64,000 nucleotides of DNA from positions 7,006,001-7,070,000 of the forward strand of contig NZ_CP109473.1 in assembly GCF_036227405.1 (NCBI RefSeq). The letters run 5' to 3'. How positions within the stretch are numbered: the stretch's first letter is position 1; every line of letters begins with the position of its first letter. The notes under the pieces are model-generated. The model saw only the letters and a list, made by a program, of their open reading frames with translations, was not told the DNA's origin and searched no databases. This stretch comes from Streptomyces sp. NBC_01460. Its GTDB lineage: Bacteria > Actinomycetota > Actinomycetes > Streptomycetales > Streptomycetaceae. Made by a program: the position numbers and the translations under genes. Below are positions 1 to 8,234 of the stretch, piece by piece.

Positions 1-776
1 TGACGGCCGCCCCGGCGCCCCTCGCCGTCCGCGACGTGACCGTGCGCTTCGCCGGGCTCACCGCCCTCGACGCGGTGTCCTTCACCGTCGAACCGGGCAG
101 CGTGCACGCGGTCATCGGACCCAACGGAGCAGGCAAGTCCACCACCTTCAACGTGCTCTCCGGCGTCTACCGCGCCACCTCGGGAAGCGTGCACCTCGGT
201 GACACCGAACTCACCGGTCTCGCCCCGCACCGGATCGCCGACCTCGGCGTGGCCCGCACCTTCCAGAACCTGGCCCTGCCGCCGCACGCCACCGTCGCCG
301 AGAGCCTCATGCTCGGCCGCCACCGGCTCACCCGCGCCGGGTTCGTGGCCTCCGGGCTGCGGCTGCCGTCCGCCACCCGTGAGGCGCGGCTGCACCACGA
401 ACGCGTGCGGGAGATCGCCGGGTTCATCGGTCTGGAGAAGGAACTCGACTTCCCCGCGGGCGCGCTCCCGTACGGGAAGCAGAAGCTCGTCGAGCTCGGC
501 CGCGCCCTGTGCATGGAGCCGGAGGTCCTGCTCCTGGACGAGCCCATCGCGGGGATGACGGCCGACGAGCGCCGCCGCACCGCGGCCGTCGTCGCCGGCG
601 TACGCGACAGTCTCGGCATCTCGATCGTCATGGTCGAACACGACATGGGGGTGGTGATGCGGCTCGCGGACGCCGTGACCGTACTCGACTTCGGACGCAG
701 GATCGCGGGGGGCACGCCCGCCGAGGTGCAGAACGACCCGGCCGTCGTGCAGGCCTACCTGGGGGCACAGGAATGA
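1..776 (+). CDS. livG: Branched-chain amino acid/amide ABC transporter ATPase (LivG-type), 5' end cut by one base
   Basis: ATPase subunit of a high-affinity branched-chain amino acid/amide importer, acting on the inner face of the membrane. The reading frame is open from base 3 and the window begins with TG, so the start codon (NTG) probably lies one base outside; the next in-frame GTG, at 36, falls inside the first conserved beta strand and is too late. Walker A (GPNGAGKST), a signature loop in which the usual LSYG reads LPYG, and Walker B (LLLDEP) are visible. The C-terminal extension after the switch histidine (VMVEHDM) is LivG-like. Its TGA overlaps the ATG of the following permease. A LivF partner is expected upstream, outside the window. 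Substrate is inferred only from family. Confidence 0.9.
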   Translation, partial: TAAPAPLAVRDVTVRFAGLTALDAVSFTVEPGSVHAVIGPNGAGKSTTFNVLSGVYRATSGSVHLGDTELTGLAPHRIADLGVARTFQNLALPPHATVAESLMLGRHRLTRAGFVASGLRLPSATREARLHHERVREIAGFIGLEKELDFPAGALPYGKQKLVELGRALCMEPEVLLLDEPIAGMTADERRRTAAVVAGVRDSLGISIVMVEHDMGVVMRLADAVTVLDFGRRIAGGTPAEVQNDPAVVQAYLGAQE

Positions 777-1663
777 CCACCTTCATCGAACTCCTCCTCG
801 GCGGACTGTCCATCGGCTCGGTCTACGCGCTGATCGCCCTGGGCTTCGTCGTCATCTTCAAGGCGACCGAGGTCGTCAACTTCGCCCACGCCTCCCTGCT
901 GCTCGCCGGCGGTTACGTCACCGCGGTGCTCCACGACGACATCGGCTTCTGGCCTGCTCTCGCCGTCGGGATCGCCGGAGCGGCGGTCGTCGGGTCGGCG
1001 GTCGAGTTCTTCGTGATGCGCCGTTACCGGGGGAGCGACCAGAGCGTCCTGGCCATCGTCACCATCGGTGTCGACATCCTCCTCACCACCGAACTCACCC
1101 GGCGCATGGGGACGGACGTCATGGCCCTGGGCGACCCGTGGGGCGACGACGTCGTCACGATCGGCGGCGTCACCCTCGCCGAGACGCGCATCGCGGCGTT
1201 CCTCGTCGCGGGGCTGCTGATCACCGTGTTCCTGCTCGCCTTCCGCTTCACCTCGTGGGGCGTGTCGATGCGGGCCGCAGCCGAGAACCCGCAGACCGCC
1301 GCCCTGATGGGCATCCGGCTCGGCAGGGTCTCGCTCTCCGCCTGGGCGGTCGCAGGAGCCCTCGCCGCGGTCGCCGCGCTCTTCCTCACCGTGTTCCCGA
1401 CCCCCGGCCTCGAACGCGCCACCTCACTCGCCGCGCTCAAGGCGTTCCCCGCCGCGATCCTCGGCGGCCTCGACTCGACGACCGGGGCGCTCGTCGGCGG
1501 GCTCCTCGTCGGTGTCACCGAATCACTCGCCACGGGCTACCAGAGCGACCTCTCCTTCCTCGGACGCGGCATCGGTGATCTCGCTCCGTACCTGGTGATG
1601 GTGGTCGTCCTGCTCGTCCGGCCGGCGGGACTCTTCGGTACGAAGGAGCTGTCCCGTGTCTGA
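773..1663 (+). CDS. livH: Branched-chain amino acid/amide ABC transporter permease LivH-type
   Basis: Integral membrane permease of 296 residues, about eight hydrophobic segments, with the LivH-type opening GGLSIGSVYALIALG and the conserved ENPQTAALMG cytoplasmic loop that contacts the ATPases. The ATG at 773 overlaps the livG stop (ATGA), indicating translational coupling; starting further upstream would run deep inside livG. It forms the pore together with LivM. Length matches the family. Specificity for leucine/isoleucine/valine rather than urea or short amides cannot be decided from sequence. Confidence 0.92.
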   Translation: MTTFIELLLGGLSIGSVYALIALGFVVIFKATEVVNFAHASLLLAGGYVTAVLHDDIGFWPALAVGIAGAAVVGSAVEFFVMRRYRGSDQSVLAIVTIGVDILLTTELTRRMGTDVMALGDPWGDDVVTIGGVTLAETRIAAFLVAGLLITVFLLAFRFTSWGVSMRAAAENPQTAALMGIRLGRVSLSAWAVAGALAAVAALFLTVFPTPGLERATSLAALKAFPAAILGGLDSTTGALVGGLLVGVTESLATGYQSDLSFLGRGIGDLAPYLVMVVVLLVRPAGLFGTKELSRV

Positions 1664-2783
1664 AGCCACCAAGGACGCCACCGCGCCCGCCCCCGCGGCG
1701 GCCCCGCCCGCCACCGGGACGCCGCTCGCCGGCCGGCTGCGCCGCCCCGCTCCCTACCTCTGGCTGGCCGGGTCGGTCCTGCTCCTCCTGTTCCCGTTCT
1801 ACCTGGACCGGTTCTGGCTCCAGGCAGGACTGTTCGCGATGGCGGCGGCGATCGGTGCCATCGGGCTCAACCTGCTCACCGGCTCCACCGGCCAGCTCTC
1901 CATGGGGCACGCCTTCTTCCTGGCGGTGGGCGCGTACGGCTACTGCATCCTGGCGGGCGGGAGCAGCACGGAGAACGGCCACGCCCTCACCGGCCTCGGC
2001 CTGCCCACCTGGCTCGCGGCGATCCTCGCCGTGCTCCTGGCGGGAGCCGCCGGCGGGCTCTTCAGCCCCATCGCGGGGCGGCTCAGCGGCGCCTACCTCG
2101 GGATCGCCACGCTCGCGCTGATCTTCATCGGCCAGCACGTGCTCTTCAACGCGGGCTCGCTCACCGGCGGCTTCAACGGCCGTCCCGTTCCCCCGCTCTC
2201 GCTCTTCGGGTTCACCTTCGACGACGCCGAGGTGGTCGTCGCCGCGGTGCCCTTCCAGTCGTCCGAGAAGCTCTGGTACCTGGCGCTGGCGGCCCTTCTC
2301 GCCAGCGGGCTCTTCGCCCGCGGGGTGCTGCGCGGCCGGCCCGGACGCGCGATGAACGCCATCCGGGACCACCGGATCGCGGCGGGCGTGATGGGCGTGC
2401 CGGTGGCCCGGTACCGGGCCGGTGTCTTCGTCCTGTCCTCCATGTACGCGGGCCTCGCGGGCGTCCTGCTCGCGCTGGTCTTCCAGCGGACCGTGCCGGA
2501 GTACTTCGGCATGATCCTGTCCCTCGAATACCTCGCCATGATCGTCATCGGCGGGCTGGGCAGCGTCGCGGGAGCCGTCATCGGCGCCGCGTTCGTGTCG
2601 CTGCTCCCTCAGGTGCTCACCCACTACAGCGACTCCCTCCCCCTGGTGTCCGCCCCTGGTACGGGCGGCATCGCACCGGGGGAGGCGTCCCGCTACCTGT
2701 ACGGCGCCGCGGTCGTCGCGGTCGTCCTGTTCCTGCCCGGCGGCATCGCGCGTCTGAAGAATCCAGGGGAGAAGAAGAAATGA
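1656..2783 (+). CDS. livM: Branched-chain amino acid/amide ABC transporter permease LivM-type
   Basis: Second permease subunit, 375 residues. A proline/alanine-rich N-terminal tail of about 30 residues precedes the hydrophobic segments. The LivM-type motifs GLNLLTGSTGQLSMGH and NAIRDHRIAAGVMG are present, the latter being the ATPase-coupling loop. A GTG start at 1656 overlaps the end of livH by eight bases. An extended loop with FNGRPVPPLSLFGF lies between membrane segments, as is usual for LivM. It ends in KNPGEKKK and overlaps the start of the binding-protein gene by four bases, so all four genes read as one operon. Confidence 0.92.
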   Translation: MSEATKDATAPAPAAAPPATGTPLAGRLRRPAPYLWLAGSVLLLLFPFYLDRFWLQAGLFAMAAAIGAIGLNLLTGSTGQLSMGHAFFLAVGAYGYCILAGGSSTENGHALTGLGLPTWLAAILAVLLAGAAGGLFSPIAGRLSGAYLGIATLALIFIGQHVLFNAGSLTGGFNGRPVPPLSLFGFTFDDAEVVVAAVPFQSSEKLWYLALAALLASGLFARGVLRGRPGRAMNAIRDHRIAAGVMGVPVARYRAGVFVLSSMYAGLAGVLLALVFQRTVPEYFGMILSLEYLAMIVIGGLGSVAGAVIGAAFVSLLPQVLTHYSDSLPLVSAPGTGGIAPGEASRYLYGAAVVAVVLFLPGGIARLKNPGEKKK

Positions 2784-4033
2784 AGCTACGTGTTGTCGGA
2801 GCCGTCGTCGCGGCTCTCACCCTCACCCTCGCGGGATGCAGCGAGAAGGCGAAGTCGTCGGACGACGGCGCCGCCGACAAGAACGGTGTGAAGGCCGGTG
2901 AAGGGGTCACCGACTCGAAGATCACCCTCGGGGCCCTCACCGACATGACCGGGGTGTACGCCTCGCTCGGCAAGAGCGTCACCCAGGCCCAGCAGCTCTG
3001 GGTGAAGGAGACCAACAAGGCCGGCGGCATCTGCGACCGGCAGATCGAACTGACCGTCCGCGACCACGCGTACGACCCGCAGAAGGCGATCGGCGCCTAC
3101 ACCGAGCTGGAACCGAACGTGCTGGGCTTCACCCAGTTCATCGGCTCCCCGTTCGTCGCCGCGGTCGAGTCGCGCATCGACGGACAGGACAAGGGCATCG
3201 TCCTGCCCCAGGCCTGGTCGGCGAATCTCGTCGGGTCGAAGTACGTCCGGGTCATCGGCGCCACCTACGACGTCGAGACGATCAACCTGATCGACTTCCT
3301 CCTGGACGAGAAGCGCATCGCCAAGGGCGACAAGATCGGTCACGTCTACTTCGAGGGCGACTACGGCGAGAACGCCCTGGCCGGCTCGAAGCACGCGGCG
3401 AAGGAAGCGGGCCTGACCGTCGTCGAGCAGAAGATCAAGCCGACCGACAACGACATGACCGCCCAGGTCTCCGCGCTCAAGCAGGCCGGTGTGAAGGCGA
3501 TCGTCCTCAGCGCGGGACCGCGCCAGGCCGCCTCGCTGGTCGGTGTGGCCGCGGCCACGGGCTTCGACGTCCCGGTGGTGGGCAACAACTCGGCATACGC
3601 CCCGCAGCTCCTGGCCACGCCCGCGGGCCCGGCACTGCAGAAGGACTACTACATCGGTTCCTCCACGCTGCCCATCGGTGACGCGGCCGCCGGTCCGTCG
3701 AAGCTCGCCAAGGCGTACGCGGCCCAGTACCCGAAGGACGGCCTCGACAACGGCGTCGTCGCCGGATACAACGCGGCGTCCGTCTTCGGCGAGGCGCTGA
3801 AGAAGGCCTGCGAGTCGAAGGACCTCACCCGGGAGGGTGTCGACAAGGCCCTGCTCACCATCAAGGGCTTCGGCAGCGACTTCGGGATCTCGCACGACTT
3901 CACCGACCCGGCGGCACCCTCCACCAAGGAGACCGTCATCATGAAGCCGGACGCCAAGAGCCCCGGCGGCCTTAAGGTGGTCCGCCCGGCCGAGGTGGCC
4001 CCGGCCGCCGAGTCCTTCACGCTCACGCCCTGA
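2780..4033 (+). CDS. Branched-chain amino acid/amide ABC transporter substrate-binding lipoprotein
   Basis: Extracellular solute-binding lipoprotein of 417 residues, type 1 periplasmic-binding fold (Peripla_BP_6, LivK/AmiC family). The signal peptide has a charged start, a hydrophobic core and lipobox LAGC with the lipidated Cys at residue 20, followed by a Ser/Lys/Asp-rich linker. KITLGALTDMTGVYASLG is the expected first strand and ligand loop. The ATG overlaps the livM stop, making it the last gene of the operon; a 13-bp-stem hairpin follows directly. Placing the binding protein last is common in actinobacterial Liv operons. The ligand is not determinable from sequence. Confidence 0.92.
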   Translation: MKLRVVGAVVAALTLTLAGCSEKAKSSDDGAADKNGVKAGEGVTDSKITLGALTDMTGVYASLGKSVTQAQQLWVKETNKAGGICDRQIELTVRDHAYDPQKAIGAYTELEPNVLGFTQFIGSPFVAAVESRIDGQDKGIVLPQAWSANLVGSKYVRVIGATYDVETINLIDFLLDEKRIAKGDKIGHVYFEGDYGENALAGSKHAAKEAGLTVVEQKIKPTDNDMTAQVSALKQAGVKAIVLSAGPRQAASLVGVAAATGFDVPVVGNNSAYAPQLLATPAGPALQKDYYIGSSTLPIGDAAAGPSKLAKAYAAQYPKDGLDNGVVAGYNAASVFGEALKKACESKDLTREGVDKALLTIKGFGSDFGISHDFTDPAAPSTKETVIMKPDAKSPGGLKVVRPAEVAPAAESFTLTP

Positions 4034-4048
4034 TCTCCCCCGCACGGT

Positions 4049-4079
4049 GACGGGCCCGGCCGCGCAGGCCGGGCCCGTC
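4049..4079. terminator. Bidirectional terminator between the liv operon and the GH87-like gene
   Basis: Perfect 13-bp inverted repeat (left arm GACGGGCCCGGCC) with a five-base GCGCA loop, lying 16 bases after the liv operon stop and 14 bases before the convergent gene's stop. It lacks a T-run, as is usual in Streptomyces, and can serve both strands. Confidence 0.85.
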
Positions 4080-4092
4080 GTCATGTGCGCGA

Positions 4093-6459
4093 TCAGCTGG
4101 TGTAGGCCTCCAGCTCGGACAACTGGCCCGCGGGCCAGCCGGTGTTCGCGGTGAACGTCAGCCGCAGGTAGCGGACCGGCGTCCCCGTCAGCGTCACCGT
4201 CGCCGTGTTGCCGCTCGACGGGTTGAACGTGTACCCCGCCGCCGCCTTCAGCGAGCTGTACGCGGAGTTGTCGGTGCTGCCCGTGACGCCGATCGTCTGC
4301 GTCCGGGTCGCCCAGGCGGCGGCGGGAGGCAGCTTCAGCACCAGCCGCTTGACCGCCTTCGCGGCACCGAGGTCCACGGTGACGGACTGCGGGAAGGCGT
4401 TGTTGCGGCTCTCCCAGTAGCTGTTGGCGTTGCCGTCCACCGCGTTGCCGGCGCCGTACACGTCGGCGTGGCTCGTCTCGGTGACCGGGCGCCCCTGGGC
4501 GAGGTTGCCCGTCTCCTCGGGCGGATCGGTCGGGTCGGGCGGGTCCGTCGGGTCCGTCGGGTCGGTGGGTCCGCCGCCCCCGGGGACCCCGCCGTTGGTC
4601 CACACCGGGGCCGGCCAGACACCGGTGCAGGCGGGCGGATTCGCGTACCAGCCCGAGTTCCCGGTTCCCTGGGTGATCTGGAAGCCGCTTCCGACACAGT
4701 TGTGGATCGGGTTGGACTGGGCGATGTGCGTGGCGACGACCTTGTTGAACGAGGCCGTGCCGGGAGCCTGGATCTGCAGGGCGTACGTGCCCGCGCCGTC
4801 GATCTTGATGTTGTCGAAGTGCAGCCCGTTGCTCGCGCCCTCGATCAGGTGGATCGCAGCGTAGGAGCTGTCCAGGATCTCGCTGTCGGTGATGTTGATC
4901 GTGGCGTTGTTGATCGGCTCGTTGAGTCCGCTGAACCAGATCGCCCCGACGCCGAACTGCCAGTTGAAGTCGTTGTTCCCGGTCCGGATCAGGGTGTTGC
5001 GGGCAGCGGTGTGCGTACCCGAGACGGCCGTCCCCTGACCCGAGTTGACGCCCGGGTAGCGGTTGGCGATGTGCAGCCCGCCGCCGTTGGTGATGGTGTC
5101 CGACATGACGTTGTCGGAGATGGTGATGTCCTTGCCGCCGTACGTGACGATGTTGTTGGCGAGGATCGGCAGGATCACCGTGTTGAACGTGAACTTGTTC
5201 TTCACGTTCGGGACGTTCTCCGCCCACATGGCCAGTCCGTCGTCACCGGTGTTGCGGACGAAGGTGTTGGTCACCGTGGAGTTCGTGACGCCGTAGTGGA
5301 AGTTCACGCCGTCGGCGGTCTGGTCCAGGATGCGGCTGTTCCTGATGGTGAAGTTGTCCATCGGACCGTCCATCCAGGCGCCGCACTTGGTGTGCTGCAT
5401 CCAGACGTTGTCGACGACCGAGTTGGACATGGCCCCGCCGATGGCGTTGACCTGGTCGTTGTCCACCCGCTCACGGATGTCGCCGATGATGGCGAAGTCC
5501 TTGAGCGTGACGTTGCTGCTGCCGCCCTGCGTCGCGTACTTCCCGTAGACCCCGACCGCCTTGCTTCGGTCCGTGGGGTGACGTCCGGTCAGCACGCTGT
5601 ACCAGGGGCCGGCGCCGCGCAGGGTGACCTTGTCGACGACGATGTGGTCCTGCACCTTGAACGTGCCCTGCGGGATGTACACCTCCTTGCCCTGGGTGCG
5701 GCCCGCGTCCACCGCGGCCTGGATCTTCGCCGTGGAGTCGGCGGCCCCCGTCGGGTCGGCGCCGAAGTCGCTCACGACGTCCAGGGCGCCCGACGGCCTG
5801 CCGACCGGCGCGCCGACCTGCTCGAAGTCGGCCAGGTCGATCGTGAACGACGGCGAGGCCGCGGTGGAGGTCACCTGGAGCCGGATCTTCGTACCGGCGG
5901 CCAGGGTGGACCCGAACATGGTCCGGGTCTCGTCGTAGAAGTGGTGCGGGTTGGTGTCACCCGGGCTGTTGTTGAAGGGGTAACCCCCGTAGTACCAGCC
6001 GTACTTCGACGTCACCGGCACGCTCTTGAGCGAGCTGCCGTTGACCCGCAGGTCGAGCGAGCCGTCCCGGCCCGTCCCGGCCGCGTTGTCCGGCAGCGAG
6101 TAGCGGAAGGTCATCGCGTTCGCGGGGGCGGTGAGCGTGAACTCGACGTACTCACCGGTGGCGTCGAGGGTGACAGCCTGTCGGCCCGACGCCTCGGAGG
6201 GCAGGGAGCCGTACAGGCGGTTCGGACCGATCAGCGAGCCGTTGGTGGCGGCGTACTCGGCCTCCTGTTCCTTGAACGGGACGGTGGCGCCCCGCCCGGA
6301 TATCCCGACGGGTGACGGCGCGGGGACCGCGGCGGCCTGGGCGGGGGGAGCGCCGGCCAGCACGACCGCGGCGGCGGTGCCCGCCGCGGCGAGTGCGAGG
6401 GAGAGGGACGCGGAGAGGGAGCGTCTGAGGAGACGTGGTCGAGACAGTGGTGGGGTCAC
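4093..6459 (-). CDS. Secreted GH87-like alpha-1,3-glucanase/mycodextranase with C-terminal discoidin (F5/8C) module
   Basis: Secreted protein of 788 residues. A GTG start at 6459 is preferred because AAGGACGA lies just upstream; an ATG further out lacks one. A long signal peptide ends near APPAQAAA. Next come an N-terminal beta-sandwich region (about 60-200), a right-handed parallel beta-helix catalytic region (about 205-610; entry motif VSDFGADPTGAADSTAKIQ, active-site-like TGDDGLAMW), a Thr-Asp-Pro repeat linker, and an F5/8 type C carbohydrate-binding module to the end. The order and the DGVNFH...NTGDDGLAMW segment resemble GH87 enzymes, which hydrolyse alpha-1,3-glucan, for example in fungal walls. 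A GH28/GH55-type beta-helix enzyme is the alternative. It is divergent from the GH5 gene. Confidence 0.72.
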   Translation of the reverse strand: MTPPLSRPRLLRRSLSASLSLALAAAGTAAAVVLAGAPPAQAAAVPAPSPVGISGRGATVPFKEQEAEYAATNGSLIGPNRLYGSLPSEASGRQAVTLDATGEYVEFTLTAPANAMTFRYSLPDNAAGTGRDGSLDLRVNGSSLKSVPVTSKYGWYYGGYPFNNSPGDTNPHHFYDETRTMFGSTLAAGTKIRLQVTSTAASPSFTIDLADFEQVGAPVGRPSGALDVVSDFGADPTGAADSTAKIQAAVDAGRTQGKEVYIPQGTFKVQDHIVVDKVTLRGAGPWYSVLTGRHPTDRSKAVGVYGKYATQGGSSNVTLKDFAIIGDIRERVDNDQVNAIGGAMSNSVVDNVWMQHTKCGAWMDGPMDNFTIRNSRILDQTADGVNFHYGVTNSTVTNTFVRNTGDDGLAMWAENVPNVKNKFTFNTVILPILANNIVTYGGKDITISDNVMSDTITNGGGLHIANRYPGVNSGQGTAVSGTHTAARNTLIRTGNNDFNWQFGVGAIWFSGLNEPINNATINITDSEILDSSYAAIHLIEGASNGLHFDNIKIDGAGTYALQIQAPGTASFNKVVATHIAQSNPIHNCVGSGFQITQGTGNSGWYANPPACTGVWPAPVWTNGGVPGGGGPTDPTDPTDPPDPTDPPEETGNLAQGRPVTETSHADVYGAGNAVDGNANSYWESRNNAFPQSVTVDLGAAKAVKRLVLKLPPAAAWATRTQTIGVTGSTDNSAYSSLKAAAGYTFNPSSGNTATVTLTGTPVRYLRLTFTANTGWPAGQLSELEAYTS

Positions 6460-6688
6460 GTGTGAGTCGTCCTTGCGGCTCGAGGGGCACTTCGGACGCC
6501 CCACAGGCTAGGAGCACGCCAGTAAAGAAGTCCACGGTGCTGCGCAAGATTTCGTCTTCATCGCTCAAATAAATGACTCAAGTGCGGGAATAGCGAGCGG
6601 TCGAGGAGGGCATACGTGTTCAAGAGGTGAACATTGTCATGTCCATTGACAGCTGTTCCGGGGTCCTGGCTTCATGTGAGCAACGGAA

Positions 6689-6702
6689 TGGGAGCGCTCC
6701 CA
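6689..6702. promoter_or_regulatory. CebR operator
   Basis: Perfect 14-bp palindrome TGGGAGCGCTCCCA, identical to the operator bound by CebR, the cello-oligosaccharide-responsive LacI-family repressor of Streptomyces. It lies 41 bases before the GH5 cellulase start. A TTGACA hexamer occurs at 6646-6651, so the operator probably overlaps the transcript start or early leader; no clear -10 element was seen. Confidence 0.88.
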
Positions 6703-6742
6703 TCCTTCGTGCCCGCCTCACTCCCCTGAAAGGCGACAACGG

Positions 6743-8113
6743 ATGAAGCCACGGACGAGAAAACGACTGGGCAGGGCGCTCGCCGCCGCCGTCACCGCGA
6801 CCGCTCTGCTGATGACGCTGTCCGGCCCCGTCGCCGCGCAGGCGGCACCGGCCGCTCCGGCGGGCCGGCAGCCGGCCGCGACGCCCGCCGCCGCCGGGAC
6901 CGACTGGCTGCACACCGAGGGCAACCGGATCGTCGACGCGCAGGGCAACCGCGTCTGGCTCACCGGCGTCAACTGGTTCGGCTTCAACGCCTCCGAGCGG
7001 GTCTTCCACGGGCTCTGGTCCGCCAACCTGGACACGGTCACCCGGCAGATGGCGGAGCGCGGCATCAACATCGTCCGTGTGCCGATCTCCACCCAGCTCC
7101 TGCTGGAGTGGAAGAACGGGCAGGCCGCGCCGTCCAGCGCGGTCAACACCTGGGCCAACCCCGAGCTCGCGGGCAGGACGACCCTGGGGGTCTTCGACGC
7201 CTTCCTCGGAGTGGCGGAGAAGTACGGCATCAAGGTCATGCTGGACGTGCACAGCGCGGAGGCCGACAACTCCGGCCATGTGTACCCGGTCTGGTGGAAG
7301 GGCTCGATCACCCCCGAGCAGTTCTACACCGCCTGGGAGTGGGTGACCGCGCGCTACAAGGCCAACGACACGCTCGTGGCGATGGACGTCAAGAACGAGC
7401 CGCACGGCAAGCAGTCCGAAAGCCCTCGCGCCAAGTGGGACGGCTCCACGGACCAGGACAACTTCAAGTACACCTGCCAGACCGCGGGCAGGCGGATCCT
7501 CGCCGTCAACCCGCAGGTCCTCGTCCTGTGCGAAGGCATCGAGATCTACCCCAGGGACGGCGCGAACTGGTCCTCCACCAACGCGACCGACTACCACGGC
7601 ATGTGGTGGGGCGGGAACCTGCGCGGGGCGAAGGACCACCCGGTCGACCTCGGCGCGCAGCAGGACCAGCTGGTCTACTCCCCGCACGACTACGGCCCGC
7701 TGGTCTACCAGCAGCCCTGGTTCCAGGGCGAGTGGAACCGTACGACGCTGGAGCGCGACGTCTGGGGCCCCAACTGGCTCTACCTGCACAAGGACGGTAC
7801 CGCACCGCTGTTCATCGGCGAGTGGGGAGGCCACCTCGACAACGGCCCGAACCAGAAGTGGATGACCGCCCTGCGGGGTCTGATCGTGGAGAACGGCATC
7901 CACCAGACCTTCTGGTGCCTCAACCCCAACTCCGGTGACACCGGCGGCCTTTTGGGCTACGACTGGGCGACCTGGGACGAGGCCAAGTACGCGATGCTCA
8001 AGCCCGCGCTGTGGCAGTCGGGCGGGAAGTTCGTGAGCCTCGACCACGAGGTGAGGCTGGGCGGCGCCGCCGGTACGACAGGGATCAGCCTGGCCGACCT
8101 CTACGGCGGCTGA
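6743..8113 (+). CDS. Secreted GH5 endoglucanase (cellulase)
   Basis: Endo-beta-1,4-glucanase of 456 residues, secreted. A twin-basic-rich N-terminus, hydrophobic core and AQAAPAA cleavage region form the signal peptide. The catalytic domain begins at WLHTEGNRIVDAQGNRVWLTG (split here only by name: residues about 54-74) and resembles the Acidothermus E1-type GH5 subfamily. The acid/base Glu lies in VKNEPHG near residue 219 and the nucleophile Glu in FIGEWGG near residue 360. There is no carbohydrate-binding module or linker, unlike many Streptomyces cellulases. GAAAGG precedes the ATG. The upstream CebR box implies induction by cellobiose or cellotriose. Confidence 0.9.
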   Translation: MKPRTRKRLGRALAAAVTATALLMTLSGPVAAQAAPAAPAGRQPAATPAAAGTDWLHTEGNRIVDAQGNRVWLTGVNWFGFNASERVFHGLWSANLDTVTRQMAERGINIVRVPISTQLLLEWKNGQAAPSSAVNTWANPELAGRTTLGVFDAFLGVAEKYGIKVMLDVHSAEADNSGHVYPVWWKGSITPEQFYTAWEWVTARYKANDTLVAMDVKNEPHGKQSESPRAKWDGSTDQDNFKYTCQTAGRRILAVNPQVLVLCEGIEIYPRDGANWSSTNATDYHGMWWGGNLRGAKDHPVDLGAQQDQLVYSPHDYGPLVYQQPWFQGEWNRTTLERDVWGPNWLYLHKDGTAPLFIGEWGGHLDNGPNQKWMTALRGLIVENGIHQTFWCLNPNSGDTGGLLGYDWATWDEAKYAMLKPALWQSGGKFVSLDHEVRLGGAAGTTGISLADLYGG

Positions 8114-8145
8114 CGCCCGCGCGCCCGCCGCATCACCCCCGAACG

Positions 8146-8188
8146 CCCTGGGGTGCCGATGAAACCCCACCGCCTCGGCACCTCAGGG
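8146..8188. terminator. Bidirectional terminator downstream of the GH5 gene
   Basis: Fourteen-base arms at 8146-8159 and 8175-8188, complementary apart from one G-U pair, with a 15-base loop. It lies between the convergent GH5 and PP2C genes. Confidence 0.75.
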
Positions 8189-8234
8189 TCTCCAGCTCAC
8201 CGGCTCCCCGCACGCGGAGGGGAGCCGTACGCCG

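Noticed and set aside
2786..5227. Very long open frame antisense to the binding protein and GH87-like genes
   Set aside because: High GC gives long antisense frames; composition is Arg/Gly/Asp-rich with no domain, and both sense genes are clear.
4468..6315. Plus-strand 615-codon frame opposite the GH87-like gene
   Set aside because: Antisense shadow with Val/Asp/Arg bias and no recognisable protein features.
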